Below, piece by piece: positions 52,500 through 60,339 of a stretch of 64,000 nucleotides of DNA (position 1 is the stretch's first letter; each line of letters begins with the position of its first letter). A program made the translations under genes and the position numbers. The DNA is taken from positions 1 through 64,000 of the forward strand of contig CAYUZX010000001.1 of the NCBI GenBank assembly GCA_964449285.1, in the 5' to 3' direction. Source of the stretch: QYOJ01 sp964449285. GTDB taxonomy: Bacteria > Bacteroidota > Bacteroidia > Bacteroidales > FEN-979. The notes under the pieces are model-generated. The model did not search any database, had not been told where the DNA came from, and saw nothing but the letters and a program-made list of their open reading frames with translations.

Positions 52500-54644
52500 T
52501 CAGTTCACACCCATTTCCTTCAGGATAAATCCTGCATTTGCAAATTTCTCAGTAATAAAGAGGACATACCTGATATCGACAGAGATCGTCCGTTGAATTT
52601 CGTAATCGTATTGCCAGTCACTGATCATGGCTTCATAGTTGCCATCAAAGCAGACCCCGATTACCTCCCCTTTTGCATTCATCACTGGGCTTCCGCTATT
52701 CCCGCCTGTAATATCGCAGCGGTGAAGAAAAGCAACCGGTACATCCTTCAATGCAGGATCGGCCCACTGTCCGAAATCCTTTGTCTCATAGAGGTTGATC
52801 AATTTCTCGGGAGCATTGAAAGGAGCAACTCCCTTGTTTTTCTCCACAACCCCTTTGAGTGTTGTAAAGGGTTCATACCAGACAGCATCCTGAGGAGTAT
52901 ATCCTTTTATCGGGCCATAGGTAAACCGGATCGTACTGTTAGCGTCAGGATAAAGCGTGGAGCCTTTCCACTCATACAATGCGTCGATGTATTGTTTACG
53001 GAGATCAATCACGATCGTGCCGAAGGTGTTGTTCATCTCACGGTTCTCTTCGATATAGGGGTAGAGATTCGCCATCATGTTGATGATCGGATCGTTCAAT
53101 GCTTTTAACTCTGCGGATGACTTGCCAAGCAGAGAAACCACATACTCCAGGCTATCCAGCTTCGAGTTTTTATAAGCTTCATCAACGAAGAGATCCATGG
53201 ATCCATTCGGCTGTTCGAAAATGTAATCCAGGCTCTCAATGCGTTGTCCGGCCGGGAGTTCATTTACCTGGTTTAATGTTCTTACCAGCAGTGCTTTGTC
53301 AAATGGTTCATAGTAATCGTTGTAAGTATATTGAAGACCGTTTTTAAGGTTGTCAATCAATCGTTGTGAAAATCCAGGCATCCTTTGATCTTCCGGTTTC
53401 TCTTGTTCTGTTGCGATCAGGAAGGCATAGAAAGCAACATTGGTTTGGGTCCCTGCAAGCCCCTGAAATATGCCAAGCAGGTTGTCACGTTCTTTGGTTT
53501 TCTTGATGACCTCATATTGCGTTTTGATATCATCCAGGATAGTGCCGTATTTTGCTTTTGTCACAGGAGTACTGTTAACCCAGGCCATGAACTCTTTCTC
53601 AAATTTCTTTTTCCGTTCGACGTATTTGGTTTTGGTCATCCCATCAACTTTCCCCTGGTAGTTCTTTTTTGCATTGGCAAGCCCTTTGGTTAAGTTCGCA
53701 ACTTTGAGCTGTCCTTCAGGATCATCTAGTGTCAATTCTTCAGCCAATGAAATGATAGCGCTAAAGTTTTTAATTGAGAAAGGATAGTTTTCCGTGAGAT
53801 TCCAGGCTGCTGAGTTCGACGTCCTGTACCTTGTTGTTGAACCTGGGAATCCGACGACAAATGTGAGGTCACCAGCCTCAAGTGGTTTCTGGGCAACGTT
53901 TAACCAGATCTCCGGTTTGTAAGGGATATTTTCTTCGCTGTATGCAACACCTGTGCCATCGGGAGCGGTATAGGCACGCAAGAATGAAAAGTCGCCCGTA
54001 TGCCTGGGCCACATCCAGTTGTCGATCTCCCCACCATAGTTTCCGATGGAGAGAGGAGGGGAGTATACAATCCGGATATCTTTCAGCACTTTATATACGA
54101 ACAAAAAATATTGCTTGCCGTTATACATCGCAACAACCCTGGCATCGGCATCGGGTTTTGCATCCTCAATCTCTTTGGCCATGGCATCCGATTTCTCATT
54201 GATTTTGCGATCGCGCTCTTCGAGGTCATCGATTCCTTTAGCTGCTCCAAGGACAATAGCGGTTACATCTTTCATTTCAACCAGGATTCTGGCTTCGTAA
54301 CCCGGGGCCTGAATCTCCTTGCTCTTTTCCCGTGCCAGGAATCCATCAGTGAGATAGTTGCTTTGGACGTCAGAAGCTCGCTGGAGAGCAGTATAGGCAA
54401 CATGGTGATTGGTTAGCAGCAATCCTTCAGAGGAGACAAAAGAGGCTGTCCCTCCACCGAGTTGAACCACGGCATTTGCAAGAGCAGGTTTGCCGGGATT
54501 GTAGATTTGCGTGGTACTGATCTCAAGGCCCGCATCCTTCAGGTTTAACTGGTCGATCTGATTCAGTAACCACATCCCCTCCTGGGCCATTCCGGAGAAT
54601 ACCAGTAGGATTGAACAAAAAATAGGAATAAATCTCTTTTTCAT
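52500..54644 (-). CDS. S46-family dipeptidyl peptidase (DPP7/DPP11 type)
   Basis: Secreted serine peptidase that removes dipeptides from peptide N-termini in the periplasm. 714 residues, signal peptide 1-20 (ILLVFSGMA-Q). Catalytic triad motifs: GLLLTNHHVAYTALQ (His), GEIDNWMWPRHTGDFSFLRA (Asp), DITGGNSGSPVMNAKGE (Ser). After the Ser, the segment is VCFDGNYEA; the Gly in FDGN corresponds, as far as I can align, to Gly673 of P. gingivalis DPP7 and would favour hydrophobic P1 residues over the acidic P1 of DPP11. Start ATG 54644. Supplies dipeptides, matching pepD and the OPT transporter. Confidence 0.93.
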   Translation of the reverse strand: MKKRFIPIFCSILLVFSGMAQEGMWLLNQIDQLNLKDAGLEISTTQIYNPGKPALANAVVQLGGGTASFVSSEGLLLTNHHVAYTALQRASDVQSNYLTDGFLAREKSKEIQAPGYEARILVEMKDVTAIVLGAAKGIDDLEERDRKINEKSDAMAKEIEDAKPDADARVVAMYNGKQYFLFVYKVLKDIRIVYSPPLSIGNYGGEIDNWMWPRHTGDFSFLRAYTAPDGTGVAYSEENIPYKPEIWLNVAQKPLEAGDLTFVVGFPGSTTRYRTSNSAAWNLTENYPFSIKNFSAIISLAEELTLDDPEGQLKVANLTKGLANAKKNYQGKVDGMTKTKYVERKKKFEKEFMAWVNSTPVTKAKYGTILDDIKTQYEVIKKTKERDNLLGIFQGLAGTQTNVAFYAFLIATEQEKPEDQRMPGFSQRLIDNLKNGLQYTYNDYYEPFDKALLVRTLNQVNELPAGQRIESLDYIFEQPNGSMDLFVDEAYKNSKLDSLEYVVSLLGKSSAELKALNDPIINMMANLYPYIEENREMNNTFGTIVIDLRKQYIDALYEWKGSTLYPDANSTIRFTYGPIKGYTPQDAVWYEPFTTLKGVVEKNKGVAPFNAPEKLINLYETKDFGQWADPALKDVPVAFLHRCDITGGNSGSPVMNAKGEVIGVCFDGNYEAMISDWQYDYEIQRTISVDIRYVLFITEKFANAGFILKEMGVN

Positions 54645-54849
54645 AAACAAAATATTTAATTGTGAATATTAGATTTTACGAGTTGAATACATCAAAACTA
54701 AAAAACCATGCGCACATGGTGAAAGATATTGGACATCCACCCTGTTTTACTCGATATATAACCAGTTTTGAAGTATTAGAAAGGACAATTTACAACAATT
54801 TTATATATTTACACTTCTGTTATTTGTTCTCCTTAAAATTGATGAAGCG

Positions 54850-55311
54850 ATGAAGCCATTAAGAATCAAACTAAAAGGGGCCTTTTCTAAACTATCTTGG
54901 CCGGTTATTATTACCGAATTCTTTTCCGTATTATTAGCTGTTTTGCTGGCTTTCCTTCTGACTGAATGGAGAACAGAAAATGTGAACAGGGCTACGGCAA
55001 AAGTTGCACTTCAAAGCATTTAGGAGGAGGTCTTGCTTTCAGAAAATAAACTGACCAAGGATGAGATTATTATTTTTAAACCTGATATTCCAGTCAATCT
55101 TATTACAATGAAATCAAATTCCTGGAAGGCGACAGTTGAAACGCATGCGTTTTACGAAAACATCTTTACTAATCTCGATTTTTATTCCGGAGAGAAGAAT
55201 TCAATTTTTTATTTGATGATTTCGTTGATCGGAAACCTTGTTCAGGTTGAAAAGAAACTCATTAAACGGTACCAGGAGGCGATCAAGGAGATTGAAACGA
55301 ATCTTGACTAG
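54850..55311 (+). pseudogene. Small membrane protein gene interrupted by an in-frame TAG
   Basis: From ATG 54850 the frame encodes one membrane helix (WPVIITEFFSVLLAVLLAFLL) and then NVNRATAKVALQSI before a TAG at 55021-55023. The same frame goes on without shift as EEVLLSENKLTKDEIIIFK to a TAG at 55309-55311. The whole would have 153 residues, of the short anchor-plus-helical type common in Bacteroidota (alternating LxxIxxEI helices, TVETHAFYENI). I do not know its function. Either the N-terminal 57 codons are translated alone, or the gene is a pseudogene. Confidence 0.6.
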
Positions 55312-55439
55312 ATGCCTGCATATTATTTCTCTAAGTTCCTGATCGGGCTACCGCCACGCAAATTCCACAGGTACGGATAACCTGATTGAATTGATCTTCA
55401 AAAATTTTACATTGAGTCTGGCATTGCTCAGGGAGGCAG

Positions 55440-55530
55440 AAGTTGTCGGTTTCAGGTTTCAAGTTTTTACCACATTAGGCACATTAGAACACAATAGTTC
55501 TAGTGTGATCTATGTGTCTATTGTGGTTCA
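55440..55530. repeat. Dispersed intergenic repeat, copy 2
   Basis: AAGTTGTCGGTTTC to ATTGTGGTTCA; like 41165-41263, with identical CAAGTTTTTACCACATT and the same order of ACACAATAG-like units. Its last three bases are the recQ stop codon. Confidence 0.7.
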
Positions 55531-57429
55531 TTTCCATTGATAGGTTCTTTTGTCAAAGGTGATAATTTTCCCGTTATCAAGCAGCCAGCGGATTACCAGG
55601 AGAACTTTGTCTTCGTGCACCGGTGAGGCAGTTGAAACGATCTCTTCAAGGGTAGCCGGATTTGTTTGAAGCAGTGGTTTAATCCGTGAGAGAACCTCTT
55701 CGAATTCCTGTTCGTTAAGGCCTAACTTATTTCTCTCCAGGCAGATATCGCACATGCCACATCGTTTCGTATTTTTCTCGCCGAAGTATGCAAGGAGAAG
55801 CTGGCTCCGGCATTTCCGGGTTTCCTCAATGTAACCGATCAATGCGTCCAGTCTTTTCGTAGCTTCTTCGAGGCGGTGTTTGTAATTCTCAGGAGAGATG
55901 GAGAGATTGTTGGCGTTTACACGTTCCTGAAGGAAAACGACCATTGGCTTGGAGGTTCGGGGCACATAGTCGAGAATATTCTGAGTTTCCAGGTACTTGA
56001 GGTGTTTGACCACCTGTTCAAGTGGCATCTCCACCCTTCTGGCAAGCTCGCCTTCATGGATCATGACAAAATCGTTAAAAAGCCCTGGGTATGATCGCAA
56101 TAGGGTTTTTAGAAAAGGATCGTATTTCTCATTGGCAACCTGGAATCGGTATAGCCCCTCCTTATTGGCTTTGACAAAGAGTTTTGAAGGGTTATTCAGT
56201 CCGTCGTTTAAGGCGACAAAGCCCTCTTTCTCAAGAAACTTCAAAGCATTATAGACGATGACCTGTTGGAATTTGAACTGTTCGCAGAATTTCGAAATAT
56301 CGAATTCAAACGGTTCATCATAGCCACTCCCTACCGGTAGCTGGAGAAAATTTCCGAGTGCCTGATAGATGGAGCGGATTGTAGCCAGTGCAGGGTAGGC
56401 CGTCTTCAGGTTTTGCCGAGCGTTCAGGATATCTGCCTCTTCACATAGAAGGATAGCATACGACCGTTTTAGATCTCTGCCCGCTCGTCCGGCTTCCTGG
56501 AAGTAAGCTTCTATGCAGTCGGGAAGATCGAGATGCACGACAAACCTGACATTGGGTTTATCGATCCCCATGCCAAATGCGTTGGTTGATACGATGATGC
56601 GTTTTTCCTCTTTCATCCATGCCTGTTGCCTGCGTTCCCGTGTTTTGGCATCGAGTCCGGCATGATAGAAATCGGCCGAGATGTTGTTTTTGATAAGGAA
56701 ATCAACTATTTGTTTGGTCTCCCGGCGATTTCTGACATAGATAATGCCCGGGCCTTTCACTTTTCGGATGATCCGGAGGAGTCGTTGTCGTTTATCCTCT
56801 TCTTTGATGACGACATAGATCAGGTTCTTTCGTTCGAAGCTTTGTTGAAATAGATGTTCTTTCCGGAATTCCAGTTTTTGCTGGATATCCTTAACCACTT
56901 TAGGAGTGGCCGTAGCTGTCAATGCGAGGATGGGGATGCCAGGAATGAATGGCCGAATCTCAGCAATTTTCAGGTAAGGAGGACGGAAGTCGTAACCCCA
57001 CTGCGAGACGCAATGGGCTTCGTCCACAGCGAGGAGGTTGATCTTCATCCGGTCAATAGCATCACGCATCTGGGTTGATTCCAGTCTTTCAGGGGAGATA
57101 TAAAGCAGTTTTGTTTCTCCGAATTTAGCGTTTGACAGCACAAGGTCAATCTCATCGCGATGCATTCCCGAATAGATTGCTGCAGCAGGAATCCCCCGTT
57201 TCTTTAAGTTGTCCACCTGATCTTTCATCAAGGCGATCAATGGAGAGATCACCAGGCAAAGTCCTTCCCGTGCAAGAGCCGGGACCTGGAAACAGATCGA
57301 CTTGCCGCCGCCGGTTGGGAGCAATGCCAGGGTATCCTTTCCATCCAGGACCGATTGGATGATCTCTTCCTGCAGAGGGCGGAAGGAGGAGTAACCCCAG
57401 TATTTCAGTAAAATCTGACGAATCTCCAT
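55528..57429 (-). CDS. recQ: ATP-dependent DNA helicase RecQ family
   Basis: 3'-5' helicase of recombination and repair. 633 residues: GYSSFRPLQEEIIQSVLDG (Q motif), LLPTGGGKSICFQVPA (Walker A), VDEAHCVSQWGYDFRP (DEAH), ALTATATPKVV, YVRNRRETKQIV, AFGMGIDKPNVRFVVH and QEAGRAGRD. A zinc-binding cluster (CRSQLLLAYFGEKNTKRCGMCDICL, with 4 Cys) follows the RQC domain; no HRDC domain is seen. ATG 57429 is chosen because a -7 element (57443-57436) ends 6 bases before it. Confidence 0.92.
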   Translation of the reverse strand: MEIRQILLKYWGYSSFRPLQEEIIQSVLDGKDTLALLPTGGGKSICFQVPALAREGLCLVISPLIALMKDQVDNLKKRGIPAAAIYSGMHRDEIDLVLSNAKFGETKLLYISPERLESTQMRDAIDRMKINLLAVDEAHCVSQWGYDFRPPYLKIAEIRPFIPGIPILALTATATPKVVKDIQQKLEFRKEHLFQQSFERKNLIYVVIKEEDKRQRLLRIIRKVKGPGIIYVRNRRETKQIVDFLIKNNISADFYHAGLDAKTRERRQQAWMKEEKRIIVSTNAFGMGIDKPNVRFVVHLDLPDCIEAYFQEAGRAGRDLKRSYAILLCEEADILNARQNLKTAYPALATIRSIYQALGNFLQLPVGSGYDEPFEFDISKFCEQFKFQQVIVYNALKFLEKEGFVALNDGLNNPSKLFVKANKEGLYRFQVANEKYDPFLKTLLRSYPGLFNDFVMIHEGELARRVEMPLEQVVKHLKYLETQNILDYVPRTSKPMVVFLQERVNANNLSISPENYKHRLEEATKRLDALIGYIEETRKCRSQLLLAYFGEKNTKRCGMCDICLERNKLGLNEQEFEEVLSRIKPLLQTNPATLEEIVSTASPVHEDKVLLVIRWLLDNGKIITFDKRTYQWK

Positions 57430-57435
57430 ACTGCT

Positions 57436-57443
57436 CAAAGATA
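57436..57443 (-). promoter_or_regulatory. recQ -7 element, predicted leaderless
   Basis: CAAAGATA on plus reads TATCTTTG on minus, 6 bases before the recQ ATG. The upstream -33 region borders the assembly gap, and no TTG is visible. Confidence 0.45.
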
Positions 57444-57468
57444 AGAAAAAGCGAGGTAGTGAGGTAGC

Positions 57469-57568
57469 NNNNNNNNNNNNNNNNNNNNNNNNNNNNNNNN
57501 NNNNNNNNNNNNNNNNNNNNNNNNNNNNNNNNNNNNNNNNNNNNNNNNNNNNNNNNNNNNNNNNNNNN
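57469..57568. other. Assembly gap of 100 N
   Basis: Exactly 100 N, the usual placeholder for a scaffold join of unknown size. The left flank (GCGAGGTAGTGAGGTAGC) is low-complexity and resembles the repeat at 35550-35575; the right flank is the 3' part of citF. More genes (for example citC/citX/citG homologs) could be hidden. Confidence 0.95.
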
Positions 57569-59074
57569 AGCTACGATTTCATCAGTCAGCTCTGGTTTTT
57601 CGGGGATGCCGCAAATCTTTTCAGCTTCATCTTTCAGCTCCTCTATCGTCTTGATGGGTAGCGATGTCCCTTTCATCTTCTCAATCAGATCGGTACGGCG
57701 TGGGTTGATCGCAATTCCACGTTCGGTGACGATAACATCAATCAACTCTCCGGGTGCACACAGGGTGGTCACCTCGTCGCGGATTACCGGAATCCGGTCG
57801 CGAAATAGCGGGATTGGAAGGATGACCGTTTTGCCGAAGAGGCAATTTTGCCATCCTCCTATGCCGTGAAGCAGCAATCCATCGGAGTGGGTCACTACGT
57901 TTGCATTAAAATTCACATCCACTTCGGTTGCGCCAAGAATAACAACATCAATCATGGAGGAGAAATTCCCTTTTCCGTGGTAGTTATAGCTGGTAAAAGG
58001 GCTTGTGTTGACATGGGATGGGTTGTCGCGCATGGAACGAACGCCGTCCAGGTCAAATGTTTGCCCGTCGAGGATGTAGTCGGTTAGCCCCTCTTCCAGC
58101 ATTTTCACGAGGTATTTGTTGCTTCCGCCTCTTGCAAACCGTGCTTTCCACCCCCGTTCCCGCAGGATATCAGCGAAGTAGATCCCGATTGAGAGGGAAG
58201 TGCCTCCTGCTCCGGCCTGGAATGAGAATCCATCATGAATGAGCCCGGCTTCATCGCAAAACTGAGCGCTCCATTCTGCCAGTAGCAACCGGTCGGGGCT
58301 TTTGGTCACTTCGGTAGTTCCTGAAATGATCTTCTCCGGGATGCCAATCTGATCCAGGACTACGACATAGTCGACGTAATTTCCCTGGATCTGCCAGGGG
58401 ATGCAGGGGAAGGGAACAAGGTTGTCGGTCACGACAATTACCTTGTCGGCATATTGTGAATCGGCCAGGGCAAAACCAAGGAGTCCGCAGGCGGCGGGAC
58501 CGTTGACACCGTTTGCATTTCCAAATGCGTCGGCAGAAGGAGCGGCGATCACGGCAACATCGATATGGACATCCCCATCCTGTATAGCCTGGTACCGACC
58601 TCCATGGGATCGCAACACGCCAAGTCCTTTCATTTTGCCTTCGGAGGTAAATTTTCCGAGAGCTCCATTCATACTACCTTCTATATGATGAATGGTTCCG
58701 TCTTCCAGGTAGTTGATCAGGGGTTCATGGCAGGGGAAGGAGGCTGACGGGAACCACATCAGATCTTTAATCCCCATCTCTTTGGCTGCATCAAATATGG
58801 GAACGGCAACAAGGTCGCCATTCCGGAAGTGATGGTGTGTAGATATGGTCATGCCATCTTTGATGCCGCATTTTACCAGTGCCTCTTTGAGGGAGGCGAC
58901 CACTTTGTTGCCATCAACCGGGTAATCGGCACAACTTACGATTTTGGGGGCGGTTTTTCTTCCAGTTGGTTTAAATTTACCGATCCCCATGTATGGAACA
59001 GCCGGTTTACCGTTGACGATGGTGGGAACCACTTTGCCGGCTGCATTGGTTACCAGTTTATCATACTTACACAT
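57569..59074 (-). CDS. citF: Citrate lyase alpha subunit (citrate CoA-transferase), 3' end lost in gap
   Basis: Transfers the acyl-ACP from acetyl to citryl in the citrate lyase complex. 502 residues are visible: TISTHHHFRNGDLVAVPIF, FGNANGVNGPAACGLLGFA, FSFQAGAGGTSLSIGIYF, VTHSDGLLLHGIGGWQN and the late VTERGIAINPRR. The frame runs into the N block after TDEIVA; compared with the family, only about 10-20 residues are missing. Starts 8 bases inside the end of the CitD-CitE gene. A frame that continues beyond the gap belongs to the antisense of recQ and is not part of it. Confidence 0.93.
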
Positions 59075-60296
59075 GGCTTTCCCTCCAGTTTTGATCCAGT
59101 TTGTTCATTTTTACAGCGAGTTGGATCGTGTTCAGCGCTCTTTTTACTATCGGCGGATCGATCATCTTACTGCCAAGGGCAACAACTCCTAGCCCTTTTG
59201 TTTCGGCATCGTGGAAAGCAGCCACAATCTTTTTTGCCTTTTCAATCTCTTCGTTCGTGGGAGCAAAGGTCTCGTGGATCACATGGATCTGGCGGGGATG
59301 GATGCATCCCATGCCATCGAAACCCATGGCTTTGGAACGACGTACATTCGCGGCAAGCCCTTCCATATCACCCACATCCGAGAATACCGAATCAATTGGC
59401 TGGATACCGGCTGCGCGTGCTGCGTTGACGACCATGCTTCTTGCAAAGAAACTCTCTGATCCTTCCGCGGTTCTCCGGGTCCCAATATCGGCTGTGTAAT
59501 CCTCCAGACCGATTGCCAGAGATACCACATTCTCTGCTGACGAGGCAATTGAATATGCATTGATCACTCCCATGGCACTTTCGATAATAGGCATGATCCA
59601 GATAGGATTCTGCAGTTTATGATGTTGTTGAATTTCCTGAATCCGCACATTCACAGCATGAACCTGCTCCGGATGCTCACATTTTGGCAGGAGGATGAGA
59701 TTCGCGTTGTGCGGAACGATAAAATCCAGATCGTCCAATCCCCGTTCCCCCTGATTGATCCTGACCATTCGTTCGACACCGTAAAAATTAAAACCACGCA
59801 GGGCATTCCTTACCATGTAGCGAGCTTCATCCTTTTTATCAGGGGCAACCGCATCTTCGAGGTCGAGAATAATGCCATCGGGGCGGTGGATAGCGGCATT
59901 GATCATCAATGAAGGAGTATTCCCGGGGAGATAGAGGCGGGAGAAACGGTTCCGGTCCCTGGTGGTCGCGTACTGGTTCTCATCTAACATTGGAATGATA
60001 AACTCATTTTCTCCCGGGATTGTTTTTTTGATAGCGGCTTCAAGCCGTGCTGCTATCACGGGTGGCAATGCCCCGGAATCTTCGACCTTAACCATTGCAT
60101 TCTGGATGGAGAAGTGATTGAGGATAATTTGGATCTCCTTCCGGATTGAATTTCCAAACAGGACATCCACTTTGGAATTCAATTCCAGCTGGATGCCTCC
60201 GCTGGAAGTCAGTTCGAGTGAAATGAAACAATCGGAACGCACTCCTTTCCCTTTGTTCCCTGCAAATACAAGTTCTCCCATCGTGGTTTTTTTCAT
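59067..60296 (-). CDS. Citrate lyase gamma-beta fusion (CitD acyl carrier + CitE lyase)
   Basis: 409 residues in two parts. Residues 1-~95 are CitD: MGELVFAGNKGKGVRSDCFI contains the Ser that in CitD carries the prosthetic group, then LTSSGGIQLELNSKVDVLFG and DSGALPPVIAARLEAAI. Residues ~120-400 are CitE: RFSRLYLPGNTPSLMINAA, ILDLEDAVAPDKKDEARY, MVRINQGERGLDDLDF, LLPKCEHPEQ, IMPIIESAMGVINAYSIA, and GCIHPRQIHVIHETFAP. CitE cleaves citryl-ACP to oxaloacetate and acetyl-ACP. ATG 60296 matches CitD starts; the longer frame crosses the promoter. First gene of the operon, followed by citF. Confidence 0.9.
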   Translation of the reverse strand: MKKTTMGELVFAGNKGKGVRSDCFISLELTSSGGIQLELNSKVDVLFGNSIRKEIQIILNHFSIQNAMVKVEDSGALPPVIAARLEAAIKKTIPGENEFIIPMLDENQYATTRDRNRFSRLYLPGNTPSLMINAAIHRPDGIILDLEDAVAPDKKDEARYMVRNALRGFNFYGVERMVRINQGERGLDDLDFIVPHNANLILLPKCEHPEQVHAVNVRIQEIQQHHKLQNPIWIMPIIESAMGVINAYSIASSAENVVSLAIGLEDYTADIGTRRTAEGSESFFARSMVVNAARAAGIQPIDSVFSDVGDMEGLAANVRRSKAMGFDGMGCIHPRQIHVIHETFAPTNEEIEKAKKIVAAFHDAETKGLGVVALGSKMIDPPIVKRALNTIQLAVKMNKLDQNWRESHV

Positions 60297-60298
60297 TC

Positions 60299-60328
60299 TT
60301 GAAAAGATGGTCAAAAGTAGTAATTTTG
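60299..60328 (+). promoter_or_regulatory. Sulfatase-gene promoter, mirror-arranged with the citrate lyase promoter
   Basis: Plus: TTG (60299-60301), 19 bases, TAATTTTG (60321-60328). Minus: TACTTTTG (60319-60312), 15 bases before the citD-citE ATG. The two -7 elements stand back to back with one base between them (CAAAAGTAGTAATTTTG). Confidence 0.7.
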
Positions 60329-60339
60329 TAAGTATTAAC

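Noticed and set aside
54662..54853. 63-codon frame upstream of the broken small membrane protein
   Set aside because: AT-rich intergenic composition, no family similarity, and it overlaps the start of the next gene in another frame.
26570..55023. Genome-wide reassignment of TAG to a sense codon
   Set aside because: At least nine genes in the window end in TAG at the expected family length, several with terminators or neighbours right behind.
57152..57568. Open frame joining citF to sequence left of the N run
   Set aside because: It reads through 100 N of unknown length into the antisense of the recQ 5' end; the citF family ends about 10-20 residues after the last visible codon.
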